A program made the translations under genes and the position numbers. A stretch of 12,097 nucleotides of DNA, taken from NCBI GenBank assembly GCA_964493425.1, contig CAZBMW010000037.1, positions 1 to 12,097 of the forward strand, read 5' to 3'. The DNA is from CAYLMG01 sp964493425. GTDB taxonomy: Bacteria > Planctomycetota > Phycisphaerae > Sedimentisphaerales > Anaerobacaceae. Under the pieces are notes generated by a model. That model had not been told where the DNA came from and did not search any database. It saw only the letters and a program-made list of their open reading frames with translations. Positions 11,974-12,097 of the stretch are shown one piece after another (within the stretch, counting starts at the first letter, position 1; each line of letters opens with the position of its first letter).

Positions 11974-12002
11974 AATATAACACCATTAACGGCGTTTATC
12001 AA
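11974..12002 (-). promoter_or_regulatory. Promoter of the leftward early operon
   Basis: On the minus strand: -35 TTGATA (12002-11997), a 17-base spacer, then -10 TATATT (11979-11974). This is close to the sigma-A/sigma-70 consensus at ideal spacing. It sits next to a very AT-rich stretch (12001-12033), which could act as an UP element. The transcript should start near 11967, about 37 bases before the first good ribosome binding site ORF. Confidence 0.7.
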
Positions 12003-12041
12003 TTATTTTTTTTATATTTATATATATTTTATTTCGCCGGT

Positions 12042-12081
12042 TATGGTATGCAAATTATATACCATATTAGGTGTATGCAAA
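12042..12081. repeat. Inverted and direct repeats at the right end
   Basis: TATGGTAT (12042-12049) and ATACCATA (12059-12066) form a perfect 8-base inverted repeat with a 9-base spacer. GTATGCAAA occurs at 12046-12054 and again at 12073-12081, 27 bases apart. They lie upstream of the early promoter and next to AT-rich DNA, so they may be operator or replication-origin sites. Confidence 0.5.
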
Positions 12082-12097
12082 AACCGTGCCAAATTTA

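Noticed and set aside
1..12097. tRNA genes, CRISPR arrays, insertion sequences or integrase
   Set aside because: I saw no cloverleaf-like segment, regularly spaced repeats, transposase motifs or recombinase signature on either strand.

Overview
The window reads as most or all of the genome of a small tailless virus, or a closely related integrated or linear mobile element, about 12 kb long. Two gene blocks converge near position 7,580. A rightward block (327-7586) carries virion-type genes. A leftward block (7573-11930) carries replication and lysis-type genes. The anchor call is the 600-residue family B DNA polymerase at 7573-9375. It has all the exonuclease and polymerase motifs, plus insertions between polymerase motifs A/B and B/C as in protein-primed enzymes (phi29, PRD1, Bam35 type). 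The host is probably a bacterium of the Bacillota type. This is inferred from near-universal AGGAGG-like ribosome binding sites, frequent TTG starts and sigma-A-like promoters. No host gene is present to confirm it.

Left end (1-326): non-coding control region with an extended -10 promoter and three copies of a TTACA-N4-TGTAA palindrome, which look like repressor or activator sites for the virion operon. Rightward block: a small helical protein (scaffold-like), a 361-residue protein that I read as a double jelly-roll-type major capsid protein, four beta-rich minor virion or spike candidates, several very small membrane or coiled-coil proteins, a 412-residue protein with Asp-Val-Val-Ser repeats plus a membrane segment, a 532-residue protein built of about eight helical repeats, and a 47-residue basic protein whose gene end overlaps the polymerase gene tail to tail.

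Leftward block, in transcription order from the right end: a sigma-A-like promoter (11974-12002), a possible 29-residue leader ORF, a 77-residue protein, a zinc ribbon, a 35-residue single-pass membrane protein, an SSB-like OB protein with a PEDIPW tail, a 67-residue helical protein, an intrinsic terminator, an M15-type zinc peptidase (lysin candidate), a second promoter fused to a strong hairpin terminator, a 73-residue helical protein, a 159-residue protein in the usual place of a terminal protein, and the polymerase.

No packaging ATPase, large terminase, portal, tail, integrase or helicase gene is visible. The window ends show no inverted terminal repeat, so completeness and topology (linear with missing ends, circular, or a cut-out) are not settled. 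If the ends are joined, the two promoter regions form one divergent control region of roughly 500 bases. The most interesting points are the pairing of a protein-primed polymerase with a jelly-roll-type capsid without a visible packaging ATPase, the unusual repeat proteins, and the promoter/terminator overlap ahead of the replication genes.
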